DNA from: Actinomycetales bacterium
Lineage (GTDB): Bacteria > Actinomycetota > Actinomycetes > Actinomycetales > Dermatophilaceae
Direction: 5' to 3'
Length of the DNA: 56,599 nt
Assembly (NCBI GenBank): GCA_016710645.1
Contig: JADJVI010000057.1
Span: forward strand, 1 to 56,599
In this document: positions 42,093 through 50,262 of the stretch, piece after piece
How positions within the stretch are numbered: the stretch's first letter is position 1
How the letters are laid out: every line of letters starts with the position of its first letter
Position numbers and translations under genes: made by a program
Notes under the pieces: model-generated
Seen by the model: the letters and a program-made list of their open reading frames with translations, nothing else
The model's database searches: none
Told to the model about the DNA's origin: nothing

Positions 42093-43205
42093 TCAGCGGG
42101 GGCCGAAGGCTTTGGCGACGTCGAGGAAGCGGGTGTTGGCCTCCACCTCGCCGATCGTCACCCGCACGCCGTCGGTGCCGTACTGCCGCACCATCAGCCC
42201 GGCATCCTGACAGGCAGCCGAGAATGCCGCAGAGTCCTCACCCAGCGGGAACCATACGAAGTTGGCCTGGCTGTCGCACAAGGTCCACCCCTGATCGGCC
42301 AGCCCCGCGACCACCCGCTCGCGCTCGGACACCAGGGCATCGCAGCGAGCCATCAACTCGTCGCGGGCCTCCAGGGATGCGATAGCGGCCGCCTGCGCCA
42401 GCGAGTTGACCCCGAACGGCACCGCGCACTTGCGCAGCGCCGCCGCGACGGCCTCGTGCGCCACGGCATACCCGACCCGCAGCCCCGCGAGCCCATAGGC
42501 CTTCGAGAAGGTGCGCAGCACCATGACATTGGGGTTGGCCCGCCACACCTCGACCGCGTCGGGCGCGTCAGCGTCACGGACGAACTCCAGGTATGCCTCA
42601 TCCAGCACCACGAGCACGTCGCGCGGCACCGCGGCCAGGAAGGCGTCGAGCTCGGCGCGATGCATGACGGTGCCGGTCGGGTTGTTCGGCGAGCACACGA
42701 TGATCACGCGGGTCCGCTCGGTGACGGCCGCGGCCATCGCGCTGAGTTGGTGGCGCTGCGCGGCGTCGACGGGCACGGGCACCGAGACCGCCCCCGCCAG
42801 CGCCGCGACGATCGGATATGCCTCGAAGGACCGCCACGCGAAGACGACCTCATCCCCCGCATCGCAGGTCGCCTGGATGATCTGGCCGAGGATGCCGACC
42901 GACCCGGTGCCGACCGCGATATTGGCCGGCGCCACCCCGACGAACGCCGCGATCGCCGCGATGAGGTCGACATTGGCCATGTCCGGGTAGCGGTTGATCG
43001 TGTCGAGCGCCTTGTCGAGCACGACCCGCACGGAGTCCAGCGGCGGGTACGGGTTCTCGTTGCTGGAGAGCTTGTATGCCGTGATGCCAGGCGGCGCGGC
43101 TGCGGGCTTCCCGGGGACATACGCGGGCACGGCATCCAGGGCGGCGCGCAGTCGAGGCGACAACGCAGACGAAGACGAGGACGGCTGGGCGGACTCAGCA
43201 GACAT
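42093..43205 (-). CDS. hisC: Histidinol-phosphate / aromatic aminotransferase
   Basis: A 370-residue PLP enzyme. YKLSSNENPYPPLDSVR at the start, VGTGSVGILGQIIQ, VIIVCSPNNPTGTVM, VLVVLDEAYLEFV, and the Schiff-base Lys in LRTFSKAYGLAGLRVGYAV; the C-terminal RVTIGEVEANTRFL holds the carboxylate-binding Arg. In actinobacteria a gene of this kind away from the his operon is often the aromatic aminotransferase (Pat), and no other his gene lies here, so that is a fair alternative. The start is ATG 43205; the Ser-rich first 15 residues are not conserved. It is divergent from the small membrane protein gene. Confidence 0.85.
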   Translation of the reverse strand: MSAESAQPSSSSSALSPRLRAALDAVPAYVPGKPAAAPPGITAYKLSSNENPYPPLDSVRVVLDKALDTINRYPDMANVDLIAAIAAFVGVAPANIAVGTGSVGILGQIIQATCDAGDEVVFAWRSFEAYPIVAALAGAVSVPVPVDAAQRHQLSAMAAAVTERTRVIIVCSPNNPTGTVMHRAELDAFLAAVPRDVLVVLDEAYLEFVRDADAPDAVEVWRANPNVMVLRTFSKAYGLAGLRVGYAVAHEAVAAALRKCAVPFGVNSLAQAAAIASLEARDELMARCDALVSERERVVAGLADQGWTLCDSQANFVWFPLGEDSAAFSAACQDAGLMVRQYGTDGVRVTIGEVEANTRFLDVAKAFGPR

Positions 43206-43321
43206 GGGGCCCAATGTAGACGGCGGGCACCCGATCCCGTCAGGTCGGGCTCAGGCTCCGAGCCAGGCTGCGCACGCCTGGAGCACAGGCCACTCGTAGG
43301 TGGGCATGTGACGATGGAGCC

Positions 43322-43738
43322 ATGCGCACTGTCATCGACATCGCCCTGCGGACCGTCGTCAACGGCGTCGCCCTCTGGGTGGCGAGCCTGCTGGTGGCCG
43401 GCGTCCGCTTCGGCCCGACCGTCAACGCGAGCCTCGGCGCCCAGAGCGAGACCACCCGCACCGTCATCACCGTCGCGCTGGTCGCCCTCGTCTTCGGCGC
43501 GGTCAACGCGCTCATCAAACCGGTGCTCAAGACCCTGGCGACCCCGCTTATCTGGCTCACGCTGGGCCTGTTCACCCTCGTCGTCAACGCCGCGATGCTC
43601 GCCCTCACCTCGTGGTTCTCCGGCGTCCTTGGCCTGGCCTTCCACGTCGACCACTTCTGGTGGGACGCGGTGTGGGGCGCGCTCATCGTCACCATTGTCT
43701 CGATGGTGCTCGGCGCGTTCGTCCCCGACCGCCGCTGA
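43322..43738 (+). CDS. Phage-holin-superfamily IV membrane protein (PF04020)
   Basis: A 138-residue protein with four helices: IALRTVVNGVALWVASLLVA, TVITVALVALVFGAVNALI, PLIWLTLGLFTLVVNAAMLA and WWDAVWGALIVTIVSMVLG. The FGAVNALIKPVLKTLATPLI motif is the family signature. Despite the name, these are chromosomal proteins of unknown role in the actinobacterial membrane, not phage lysis genes, and no phage genes lie nearby. Single gene, ended by a 16-bp hairpin. Confidence 0.88.
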   Translation: MRTVIDIALRTVVNGVALWVASLLVAGVRFGPTVNASLGAQSETTRTVITVALVALVFGAVNALIKPVLKTLATPLIWLTLGLFTLVVNAAMLALTSWFSGVLGLAFHVDHFWWDAVWGALIVTIVSMVLGAFVPDRR

Positions 43739-43774
43739 CCGGGCGAGCAGGAGCAAGGCCACGGAGCAACGGCA

Positions 43775-43816
43775 AGAGGCACGGCATACCGGCTGCGGTT
43801 GGTATGCCGTGCCTCT
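43775..43816. terminator. 16-bp hairpin of the GGTATGCCGT word between convergent genes
   Basis: AGAGGCACGGCATACC (43775-43790) pairs exactly with 43801-43816 across 10 bases. It is placed 37 bases after the small membrane protein stop and 98 before the paaN stop. No T-run follows. Confidence 0.65.
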
Positions 43817-43913
43817 CTCCTATCCCACCGCGCGAGGTTCAGTCAGCACTCGCACGATGAGGGTTCATCGGCCCGGCCCGGTTGGGGCGGCCCCACCGCC
43901 GCCCCACGACGAG

Positions 43914-45629
43914 CTAGATGTGGCGGCGGCTGGTCACCACCCGGAACCGGCCGGCCACGAAGGCCGCGTCGGTGTAGGAGGCATTCGCCGCCGGGTTGGC
44001 GCCCGTGCCGTGGTAGTCGGAGAACGCCGCGGCCTGGTTGACAAAGATGCCCTGGGTGAGGTTTTCGGACAGGTTGACCCCGGCGTCGGCGGCCGCGTCG
44101 CGGGCGTCGTCGAGGATCTCCTCGTCGGTCGAGTAGACCGCCGCGGTCATCGCGCCGTGTTCGCGGATCGTCGCGGTGAACAACTCCAGCGACTGGGCGG
44201 TCGAGGCGGTGCGGATGAGGAACGCGACCGGCCCGAACCACTCCTTGCAGTAGACCGCCTGGTCGGTCGCGGACACGGCGACCAGTCCGGGGGTGCGACA
44301 GACAGCATCCGGGTATGCCGGGTGCTTGACTTCGCGGGACGCCAGGACGACGCGCCCGCCCACCTCGTCGGCAATCCCTTGGTGCGCAGCGGAATTCGCG
44401 CGGACCTGGGGGTTGACGACCGCGCCGGTGACCTCGACGGCCTTGGCGTCGTCGGCGGTGAGCTTGGTGATCGCGGCGGCCAGCCGGTCGGCGAACTCGT
44501 CGAAGGTCAGCACGCCCTCGTCGGTCGTGACCTGCTCGGGAACGAAGACGTTCTGCGGGGCCGTGCACATCTGGCCGGTGTAGAGCGAGAACGAGAAGGC
44601 CAGGTTGAAGAGCATTCCGCGCAGGTTGTCGGTGGAGTCGACCACGACCGTGTTGATGCCGGCCTTCTCGGTGTAGACGAGCTTGCCGTGCGCAGCGCCA
44701 TACGACTCCAACCAGGCACCGAAGGTCGGCCCGCCGGTGTAGTCGATGATCGTGACCTCGGGCCGCTCGGCGAGCGTCTTGGCCAACCCCTCACCGTCGT
44801 TCTCCGGCGCCAGCTGGACCAGCGCTGCGTCAAAACCGTTCTCTACCAACACTGCTCGCGCCACCTCGACGGTGATCGCGAGCGGCAGGATGGCCCGCGG
44901 GTGCGGCTTGACGACCACGGCATTGCCGGTGGCAAGCGAGGCGAAGAGCCCCGGGTAGCCGTTCCACGTTGGGAAGGTGTTGCAGCCGACCATCATCGCG
45001 ACGCCGCGCGGCACGATGCGGTAGTCCTTCTGCATCCGGATCGGGGCGTCGCGACCGGGCTTCTCCCACACGACCGACTCGGGCACCCGCTCCTGCTCCA
45101 GCAGCGCGGCGGCGACGGCCTCCAGCGCCCGGTCCTGGGCGTGCGGGCCACCGGCCTGGAAGGCCATGATGAACGACTGGCCGCTGGTGTGCATGACCGC
45201 ATTGCCCAGTTCGTGGGAGCGGGCATGCAGTCGCTCGATGATCTCGACGCACACCGCGGCGCGCACTCGCGGACCGGCGTCACGCCAGCCGACCATCGCC
45301 GCAAGGGCCCCGGGAAGAGCAGCGTCGAGGTCCAGCCGCGGGTAACGCACGCCGAGCGTCGGCCCGTAGGGCGAGACCTCGCAGCCCACGAAGGTGCCGT
45401 CGGTGGGCTGACTGAGCAGACCGGCATACGTGCTGTCCAGGTGCGCGAGGTATGCCGCCAGGCCGTCGGCCGCCGCGGTCTCGCCGTAGACGCGCGTCGA
45501 GGGCACCTCCGGGTAGCGCGTGTAGAACCGGCGCGCGACGAGCGCCTCGGTCGCGTCGTCGAGGATGCCCTGGTGGGTGGCCACGATCGGATGAGCCAGC
45601 GTCATTGCTTCGAGCGTCATATACCTCAT
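43914..45629 (-). CDS. paaN: PaaN-type aldehyde dehydrogenase of phenylacetate breakdown
   Basis: 571 residues. Aldehyde-dehydrogenase fold: MMVGCNTFPTWNGYPGLFAS (NAD site), GNAVVVKPHPRAILPLAITV, IIDYTGGPTFGAWLESYG, and the region of the active Cys in LYTGQMCTAPQNVFVP. The C-terminal part has YCKEWFGPVAFLIRTAST. The N-terminal 150 residues (GILDDATEALVARRFYTRYP) are specific to PaaN and resemble PaaZ without its hydratase domain. PaaN is thought to oxidise the ring-opened semialdehyde. It is divergent from a 3-hydroxyacyl-CoA dehydrogenase and near paaK, which supports the pathway. The start is either ATG 45629 or ATG 45620. An ATACCT-N10-AGGTAT palindrome covers this start. Confidence 0.88.
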   Translation of the reverse strand: MRYMTLEAMTLAHPIVATHQGILDDATEALVARRFYTRYPEVPSTRVYGETAAADGLAAYLAHLDSTYAGLLSQPTDGTFVGCEVSPYGPTLGVRYPRLDLDAALPGALAAMVGWRDAGPRVRAAVCVEIIERLHARSHELGNAVMHTSGQSFIMAFQAGGPHAQDRALEAVAAALLEQERVPESVVWEKPGRDAPIRMQKDYRIVPRGVAMMVGCNTFPTWNGYPGLFASLATGNAVVVKPHPRAILPLAITVEVARAVLVENGFDAALVQLAPENDGEGLAKTLAERPEVTIIDYTGGPTFGAWLESYGAAHGKLVYTEKAGINTVVVDSTDNLRGMLFNLAFSFSLYTGQMCTAPQNVFVPEQVTTDEGVLTFDEFADRLAAAITKLTADDAKAVEVTGAVVNPQVRANSAAHQGIADEVGGRVVLASREVKHPAYPDAVCRTPGLVAVSATDQAVYCKEWFGPVAFLIRTASTAQSLELFTATIREHGAMTAAVYSTDEEILDDARDAAADAGVNLSENLTQGIFVNQAAAFSDYHGTGANPAANASYTDAAFVAGRFRVVTSRRHI

Positions 45630-45643
45630 GGTAGGTAGGTATT
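45622..45643. promoter_or_regulatory. Candidate operator over the paaN start
   Basis: ATACCT (45622-45627) and AGGTAT (45638-45643) form a palindrome with a 10-base centre, covering the start codon of paaN. This form suits a TetR-type repressor such as the PaaR regulators known to control paa genes. A further dyad TTGGC-TATAATTC-GCCAA at 45687-45704 includes a perfect -10 box TATAAT for the plus strand. Function not shown. Confidence 0.4.
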
Positions 45644-45911
45644 TAGCCCCCCTACTGCCGGGTAGCCTGCCGCTCCGATGTGACCTTGGCTATAATTCGC
45701 CAACCCCTTCTTCTCCCCTCAGCGGGTTGACTTTCGCATGCCCACGGGGGTATGCCGCGCACCGCTCTGTGGCGCGGGTCACCGGACGGGGCGGGAGCAC
45801 ACGGCATACCGAACCAACCCGCGCCAGGCGAGCCGACCCGCAGAGGTGAGCCTCGCCACTGTCGCCGCCCCCGCCCGCCGAGCCGCCCGCACCCCGCGGC
45901 AGGATGGGCTC

Positions 45912-47081
45912 ATGAGCACACTCGGAAATGTCGGCGTCATCGGCGCCGGCGCCATGGGGTCGGGCATCGCGCAGGTCGCCGCGACCGCCGGCCACCCCGT
46001 CTTCATCGTCGACGCCTTCGAGGGCGCCGCCCAGCGCGCGTGCACCCGCATCACCGAAGGCCTGCGCAAACGCGCCGCCCAAGGCAAGCTCGACCCGGCC
46101 GAGGCCGAGGCCATCGCCGGGCGGATCTTCCCGTGCGACTCGGCCGAGGCGCTGCCCGAGTGCCTGGTCGTCATCGAGGCGATCATCGAAGACCTCGACG
46201 CCAAGACCGAGCTCTTCGACGTCCTCGGGCGCACCCAGCCGGCGACGACGCTCCTGGCGACCAACACCTCCAGCCTGTCGATCGACCAGATCGCGCCGGC
46301 CGCCGCGCACCCGGGCCGCGTGCTCGGGCTGCACTTCTTCAACCCGCCGCCGGCGATGAAGCTCGTCGAGGTCATCCGCGGCGAGGTCACCTCCCCCGAA
46401 GTCATGGACACCGGTGCCGACCTGGTCACCGCCTGGGGCAAGGTGCCGGTGCGCTGCGCTTCGACGCCCGGCTTCATCGTCAACCGGGTCGCGCGACCGT
46501 TCTATGGCGAGGCGCAGCGGCTCGTGCAGGAGGGTGTCGCCGACCCGGCCACCATCGACGCGTGCGTGCGCACGGCCGGTTTCCGGATGGGCCCGCTCGA
46601 ACTCACCGACCTCATCGGCCAGGACGTCAACCTCGCGGTCGGCACCTCGGTCTGGCGCCAGACCAACAAGGACCCGCGCTACCAGCCGACACCCTTCCAG
46701 CAGAACCTCGTCGCTGAAGGCAACCTCGGGCGCAAAACCGGTAAGGGCGTCTACACGTATGCCGCCGACGGCACCTCCCCGGACAACGTCCCGGACCAGG
46801 CCAAGGTCGCCGAGTTGCTCGCCAGTGGGGTGTTGACCAACCCGGTCGCCCGCACCCTGGCCATGCTCGTCAACGAGGCCGTCGACCTGGTCGACCGCGG
46901 CGAGGCCGGCTCGGCCGACGTCGACCTGGCCATGACCCTCGGAACCGGCTACCCCAAGGGTCCGATCGCCTGGGGCCGCGAGATCGGCTTCACGACCGTG
47001 CGCGACCAGCTGCGCGAACTCGACGCGGCCTTCCCGGGCGGGCGCTACCGCCCCAGCCCGGCCCTGGACAAGATCGAGTAA
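45912..47081 (+). CDS. paaH: 3-hydroxyacyl-CoA dehydrogenase (PaaH/FadB2 type)
   Basis: 389 residues from ATG 45912. NAD motif VGVIGAGAMGSGIAQVAATA. The catalytic His-Glu pair lies in VLGLHFFNPPPAMKLVEVIR (His), with the Glu in VVIEAIIEDLDAK, and ATNTSSLSIDQIAPAA is the usual substrate stretch. Two C-terminal helical domains: TPGFIVNRVARPFYGEAQRL and GPLELTDLIGQDVNLAV, and a shorter second one ending ALDKIE. It oxidises a 3-hydroxyacyl-CoA to the 3-keto form, as in the beta-oxidation part of the phenylacetate pathway. It is divergent from paaN, so the two are probably co-controlled from 45630-45911. Confidence 0.9.
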   Translation: MSTLGNVGVIGAGAMGSGIAQVAATAGHPVFIVDAFEGAAQRACTRITEGLRKRAAQGKLDPAEAEAIAGRIFPCDSAEALPECLVVIEAIIEDLDAKTELFDVLGRTQPATTLLATNTSSLSIDQIAPAAAHPGRVLGLHFFNPPPAMKLVEVIRGEVTSPEVMDTGADLVTAWGKVPVRCASTPGFIVNRVARPFYGEAQRLVQEGVADPATIDACVRTAGFRMGPLELTDLIGQDVNLAVGTSVWRQTNKDPRYQPTPFQQNLVAEGNLGRKTGKGVYTYAADGTSPDNVPDQAKVAELLASGVLTNPVARTLAMLVNEAVDLVDRGEAGSADVDLAMTLGTGYPKGPIAWGREIGFTTVRDQLRELDAAFPGGRYRPSPALDKIE

Positions 47082-47091
47082 GACCGACGCT

Positions 47092-47138
47092 CCGGTATGC
47101 CGGGTGGTCACCGCCGAGGCGGCCACCCGGCATACCGG
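47092..47138. terminator. 16-bp hairpin of the GGTATGCC word after paaH
   Basis: CCGGTATGCCGGGTGG (47092-47107) pairs exactly with 47123-47138. The 15-base loop itself contains CCGCC-GA-GGCGG and can extend the stem with a small bulge. It starts 11 bases after the paaH stop. Confidence 0.7.
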
Positions 47139-47152
47139 CATCTCACGACGGT

Positions 47153-47207
47153 GACATGAGCCAATCTGAGGGTTCCCGCTGACCGAAGCCACAGATTGGC
47201 TCATGTC
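47153..47207. repeat. Palindrome with 15-bp arms
   Basis: GACATGAGCCAATCT (47153-47167) and its exact complement (47193-47207) are separated by 25 bases. It follows the paaH hairpin directly, so two hairpins stand in tandem before the transporter operon. The sequence is not shared with the other palindromes here. Confidence 0.65.
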
Positions 47208-47405
47208 GTGCGCGGGGGGTCTTCAATGCCCGGTATGCCGTTCTGCGCGACACGCTCAGGCCCCAGACTCGCCCGCTCGGGTCACAGTTGGGGCGCGAAG
47301 CGCACCCAGGTCACCTGAAGCGTTTACCTCACGGCCCCGGGATGGCAGCATTCGACCCGTGCAGGGCATCACGTGCCGTGCAGCTGTCCATCGGAAGGAT
47401 CACTC
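47208..47405 (+). promoter_or_regulatory. Presumed promoter region of the amino-acid transporter operon
   Basis: 198 bases without a gene. One GGTATGCCG word lies at about 47232. The ribosome site GGAAGGA is at 47393-47399. I see no convincing -35/-10 pair and no obvious nitrogen-type (GlnR/AmtR) operator by eye. Confidence 0.35.
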
Positions 47406-48335
47406 ATGGCTCGTCGCTCCATCTTGGCCCTCATCTCCGGCGTTGCGGTCGCCGGTCTCGCGCTCAGCGCGTGCGGGTCCAACTCCCTGTCTTCTGGCAC
47501 TGCGTCCTCGGCCGCCGCGGGGGCGTCCTCGGCCGCCAGTGCCGCCGTGTCCAAGGCCACGGCCGTCGACCCGGCGCTCGTCGCCAAGCTGCCCGACAAG
47601 ATCAAGACGGCCGGCAAGATCGTCGTCGGCACCGACGCCACCTACGCCCCGAACGAGTTCCTCGACACCGACGGCAAGACCGTCGTCGGCATGGACGTCG
47701 ACATCTTCAACGCCATCGCAGCGAAGTTCGGCGTCAAGGTGGAATACGTCCCGGCGACGTTCGACTCGATCATCCTCGGCGTGAGCAGCTCGAAGTACGA
47801 CATCGGGCTGTCCTCGTTCACCATCAACGATGACCGCAAGAAGCAGGTCAACATGGTGAGCTACTTCAACGCCGGCACCCAGTGGGTGACCCAGAAGGGC
47901 AACCCGAAGAAGGTCGACCCCGACAACGCGTGTGGCCTCAACATCGGCGTCCAGAAGGGCACCGTCCAGGTCGACGACATCACGGCGCGCAGCAAGAAGT
48001 GCACCGACGCCGGCAAGCCCGCGATCACCCAGATCGTCGACGGCGACCAGGGCAAGGTCACGACCGCGGTCATCGGCGGCAAGGCCGACGCGATGGCTGC
48101 CGACTCCCCGGTCGGCCTGTATGCCGTGAAGCAGACCGGCGGTCAGCTGGAGGCCCTCGGCCAGATCTACGACGCGGCCCCGTACGGCATCGTCGTGCCC
48201 AAGGACCAGACTGCCTTCGCCGGCGCTGTCGCCGACGCCCTCAAGGCGATCTCGACCGACGGCACCTACAAGGCTGCGCTGACCAAGTGGGGTAACGAGA
48301 GCGGCGCCATCACCAGCTTCGCGGTCAACCCCTGA
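47406..48335 (+). CDS. Amino-acid ABC transporter, substrate-binding lipoprotein
   Basis: 309 residues. Signal peptide MARRSILALISGVAVAGLAL with lipobox LSAC puts the lipidated Cys at about residue 23, followed by an Ala/Ser tether. The binding fold of the polar amino-acid family (SBP_bac_3): KIVVGTDATYAPNEFLDTDG, MDVDIFNAIAAKFGVKVEYV, FDSIILGVSSSKYDIGLSSF, then VGLYAVKQTGGQLEALG. The usual early Phe/Tyr and Asp-Asp contacts for the alpha-amino group are present (TYAP, GMDVD). The ligand may be glutamine, glutamate or another polar amino acid. It is first in a three-gene operon with 1-base overlaps. Confidence 0.92.
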   Translation: MARRSILALISGVAVAGLALSACGSNSLSSGTASSAAAGASSAASAAVSKATAVDPALVAKLPDKIKTAGKIVVGTDATYAPNEFLDTDGKTVVGMDVDIFNAIAAKFGVKVEYVPATFDSIILGVSSSKYDIGLSSFTINDDRKKQVNMVSYFNAGTQWVTQKGNPKKVDPDNACGLNIGVQKGTVQVDDITARSKKCTDAGKPAITQIVDGDQGKVTTAVIGGKADAMAADSPVGLYAVKQTGGQLEALGQIYDAAPYGIVVPKDQTAFAGAVADALKAISTDGTYKAALTKWGNESGAITSFAVNP

Positions 48336-49312
48336 TGAGCACCCCGGCTGCTGGCTCCGGATCTCCGGCGCCGTCTGCGGCCACTGTCGACCGGCCGGGC
48401 GTGATCAACGCCCGGCCGGTCCGGCATCCGTGGCGCTGGGTCGCGATCGCCGTCATCCTCGTGCTTGTCGCGATGATGATCAGCTCGCTGGTGACCAACC
48501 CCAAGTGGGACTTTGGGTTCGCGTTCCAGATCATGCAGCAGACCCCGGTGCTGGAGGGTCTGTGGAAGGGCACCATCTTCGGCACCATCGCCTCGATGAT
48601 CCTCGGTGTCGGGCTGGGCGTCGTGCTCGCGGTCATGCGCCTCTCGGACAACCCGGTCTTGCGGGCCGTCGCCTTCGCCTACACGTGGTTCTTCCGGGCC
48701 ATGCCCCGTTATGTGCTGCTGGCCATCCTCGGGTCGCTCGGCTTCCTCTACGCCCAGATCCGCTTCGGCGTGCCGTTCGGACAGCAGATTGCCTCCTCGC
48801 TCGGGCTGTCCACCGACCTCACCTTCTTCGGCTTCTCGTGGAATGACATCTCCTCGACGATCTGGGTCGGTGTCATCGGCCTGGGTCTGTCCGAGGCGGC
48901 ATACATGGCCGAAATCGCCCGCGCGGGCATCCTGTCGGTCGACAAGGGCCAAGACGAGGCAGCCCGCGCGCTCGGTATGAGCAGCGGGCAGCGGATGCGC
49001 CGCATCGTGCTGCCTCAGGCGATGCGGGTCATCGTGCCCCCGACCGGCAACGAGACCATCGCCATGGTCAAGGACACTTCACTGCTCACCGCCGTCCCGG
49101 TGCTCACTGAGCTCTACTACCAGGCCTATCTGTTCGGCCAGCGCGGCTTCAAGATCATCCCCGGCTTCGTCGCGGCGACGCTGTGGTACCTCATCATCTG
49201 CTCGATCCTCATGGTCGGTCAGTCCTATCTGGAGAAGTACTTCGGCCGCGGTTTCGGGGCGATCCCGAAGAAGACCAAGGAAAAGCTCATGAAGATCGAG
49301 GCGGACCACTGA
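48335..49312 (+). CDS. Amino-acid ABC transporter, permease
   Basis: 325 residues of the HisMQ type. The N-terminal cytoplasmic part is long and Ala/Pro-rich. Helices: VAIAVILVLVAMMISSL, GTIFGTIASMILGVGLGVVL, YTWFFRAMPRYVLLAILGSL, IWVGVIGLGLSEAAYMAEIA, FVAATLWYLIICSILMVG. The EAA loop binding the ATPase is EIARAGILSVDKGQDEAARA followed by LGMSSGQRMRRIVLPQAMR. One extra insert of about 20 residues (GFLYAQIRFGVPFGQQIASS) precedes the fourth helix. Its start overlaps the binding-protein stop by one base (TGATG). A single permease suggests a homodimer. Confidence 0.93.
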   Translation: MSTPAAGSGSPAPSAATVDRPGVINARPVRHPWRWVAIAVILVLVAMMISSLVTNPKWDFGFAFQIMQQTPVLEGLWKGTIFGTIASMILGVGLGVVLAVMRLSDNPVLRAVAFAYTWFFRAMPRYVLLAILGSLGFLYAQIRFGVPFGQQIASSLGLSTDLTFFGFSWNDISSTIWVGVIGLGLSEAAYMAEIARAGILSVDKGQDEAARALGMSSGQRMRRIVLPQAMRVIVPPTGNETIAMVKDTSLLTAVPVLTELYYQAYLFGQRGFKIIPGFVAATLWYLIICSILMVGQSYLEKYFGRGFGAIPKKTKEKLMKIEADH

Positions 49313-50097
49313 TGGCCAACCCTGCTGGCGCGCCCCTGGTCCACGCCGTCAATGTCATGAAGTCCTTCCATGGCAACGACGTGCTCAAGGGCATCGACAT
49401 GGACGTCCACAAGGGCCAGGTCGTCTGTCTGCTCGGCCCGTCCGGATCGGGCAAGACGACCTTCCTGCGCTGCATCAACCAGCTCGAAACGATCGACGGC
49501 GGGCGGATCTGGGTCGACGGCGACCTCATGGGGTATGCCGACAAGGGCGGCGTGCTGCACCGGCTCAGTGACAAGGCGATTGCCGCGCAGCGTCGCGATA
49601 TCGGCATGGTCTTCCAGCGCTTCAACCTCTTCCCGCACAAGACCGTGCTGGAAAACGTCATGGAAGCCCCGATCCAGGTCAAGCGTGAGCCCAAGAAGGA
49701 GGTCGAGCAGCGGGCCATGGAACTGCTCGCCAAGGTGGGCCTGGCCGACAAGCCGGCTGCCTATCCGGGCCAGCTTTCCGGTGGGCAGCAGCAGCGGGTC
49801 GCCATCGCGCGGGCCCTGGCGATGCGGCCCAAGCTCATGCTCTTCGACGAGCCGACCTCGGCGCTTGACCCCGAGCTCGTCGGCGAAGTGCTCACGACGA
49901 TGCGCGAGCTGGCCGACACCGGAATGACGATGATCGTCGTCACCCACGAGATGGGGTTCGCCCGCGATGTGGCCGACCGAGTGGTCTTCATGGACGGCGG
50001 GGTCGTCGTCGAGGAGGGCCCGCCCTCGGAGGTCATCAGCAACCCGCAAAACATCCGGACCAAGACCTTCTTGCGCCGGATGACCGAAGGCGGCTGA
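49312..50097 (+). CDS. Amino-acid ABC transporter, ATP-binding protein
   Basis: 261 residues of the GlnQ/HisP group. Walker A LLGPSGSGKTTFLRCINQLE, Q-loop IGMVFQRFNLFPHKTVLEN, signature YPGQLSGGQQQRVAIARALA, Walker B KLMLFDEPTSALDPELV, H-loop IVVTHEMGFARDVADRV. A short insert GDLMGYADKGGVLHRLSDKA before the Q-loop is common in this group. It overlaps the permease gene by one base. The permease and ATPase together suffice for import with the lipoprotein. Confidence 0.95.
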   Translation: MANPAGAPLVHAVNVMKSFHGNDVLKGIDMDVHKGQVVCLLGPSGSGKTTFLRCINQLETIDGGRIWVDGDLMGYADKGGVLHRLSDKAIAAQRRDIGMVFQRFNLFPHKTVLENVMEAPIQVKREPKKEVEQRAMELLAKVGLADKPAAYPGQLSGGQQQRVAIARALAMRPKLMLFDEPTSALDPELVGEVLTTMRELADTGMTMIVVTHEMGFARDVADRVVFMDGGVVVEEGPPSEVISNPQNIRTKTFLRRMTEGG

Positions 50098-50190
50098 TCG
50101 GCCCGCCTGATCCGTTCGGCTGGGAGTGGCGCCGGGACGGCATACCGGATCCGGGGTGACCCCACAGCGAATCGTGAGTAGCACGGCATA

Positions 50191-50231
50191 CCGAGGTCCT
50201 GTGTTCCGCAGTGTGGGATACGGGACCTCGG
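50191..50231 (+). promoter_or_regulatory. Leader hairpin before paaK
   Basis: CCGAGGTCC (50191-50199) pairs with GGACCTCGG (50223-50231) around 23 bases, 32 bases before the paaK start. A GGCATACC word lies at the foot of the left arm, and another lies 47 bases upstream. It might end the transporter operon or act in the paaK leader. Confidence 0.4.
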
Positions 50232-50262
50232 GCCGTTGTGCCGACCCGTCGGCCCTGGGTCA

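Noticed and set aside
43322..43738. Phage origin suggested by the holin-family name
   Set aside because: PF04020 proteins are ordinary actinobacterial membrane proteins, and no phage genes are nearby.
42456..45638. A 1060-codon plus-strand open frame across the HisC, small membrane and PaaN region
   Set aside because: It is antisense to two well-supported enzymes and in line over a third; its translation is low-complexity Arg/Gly/His-rich with no domain. It is a GC-rich shadow frame.
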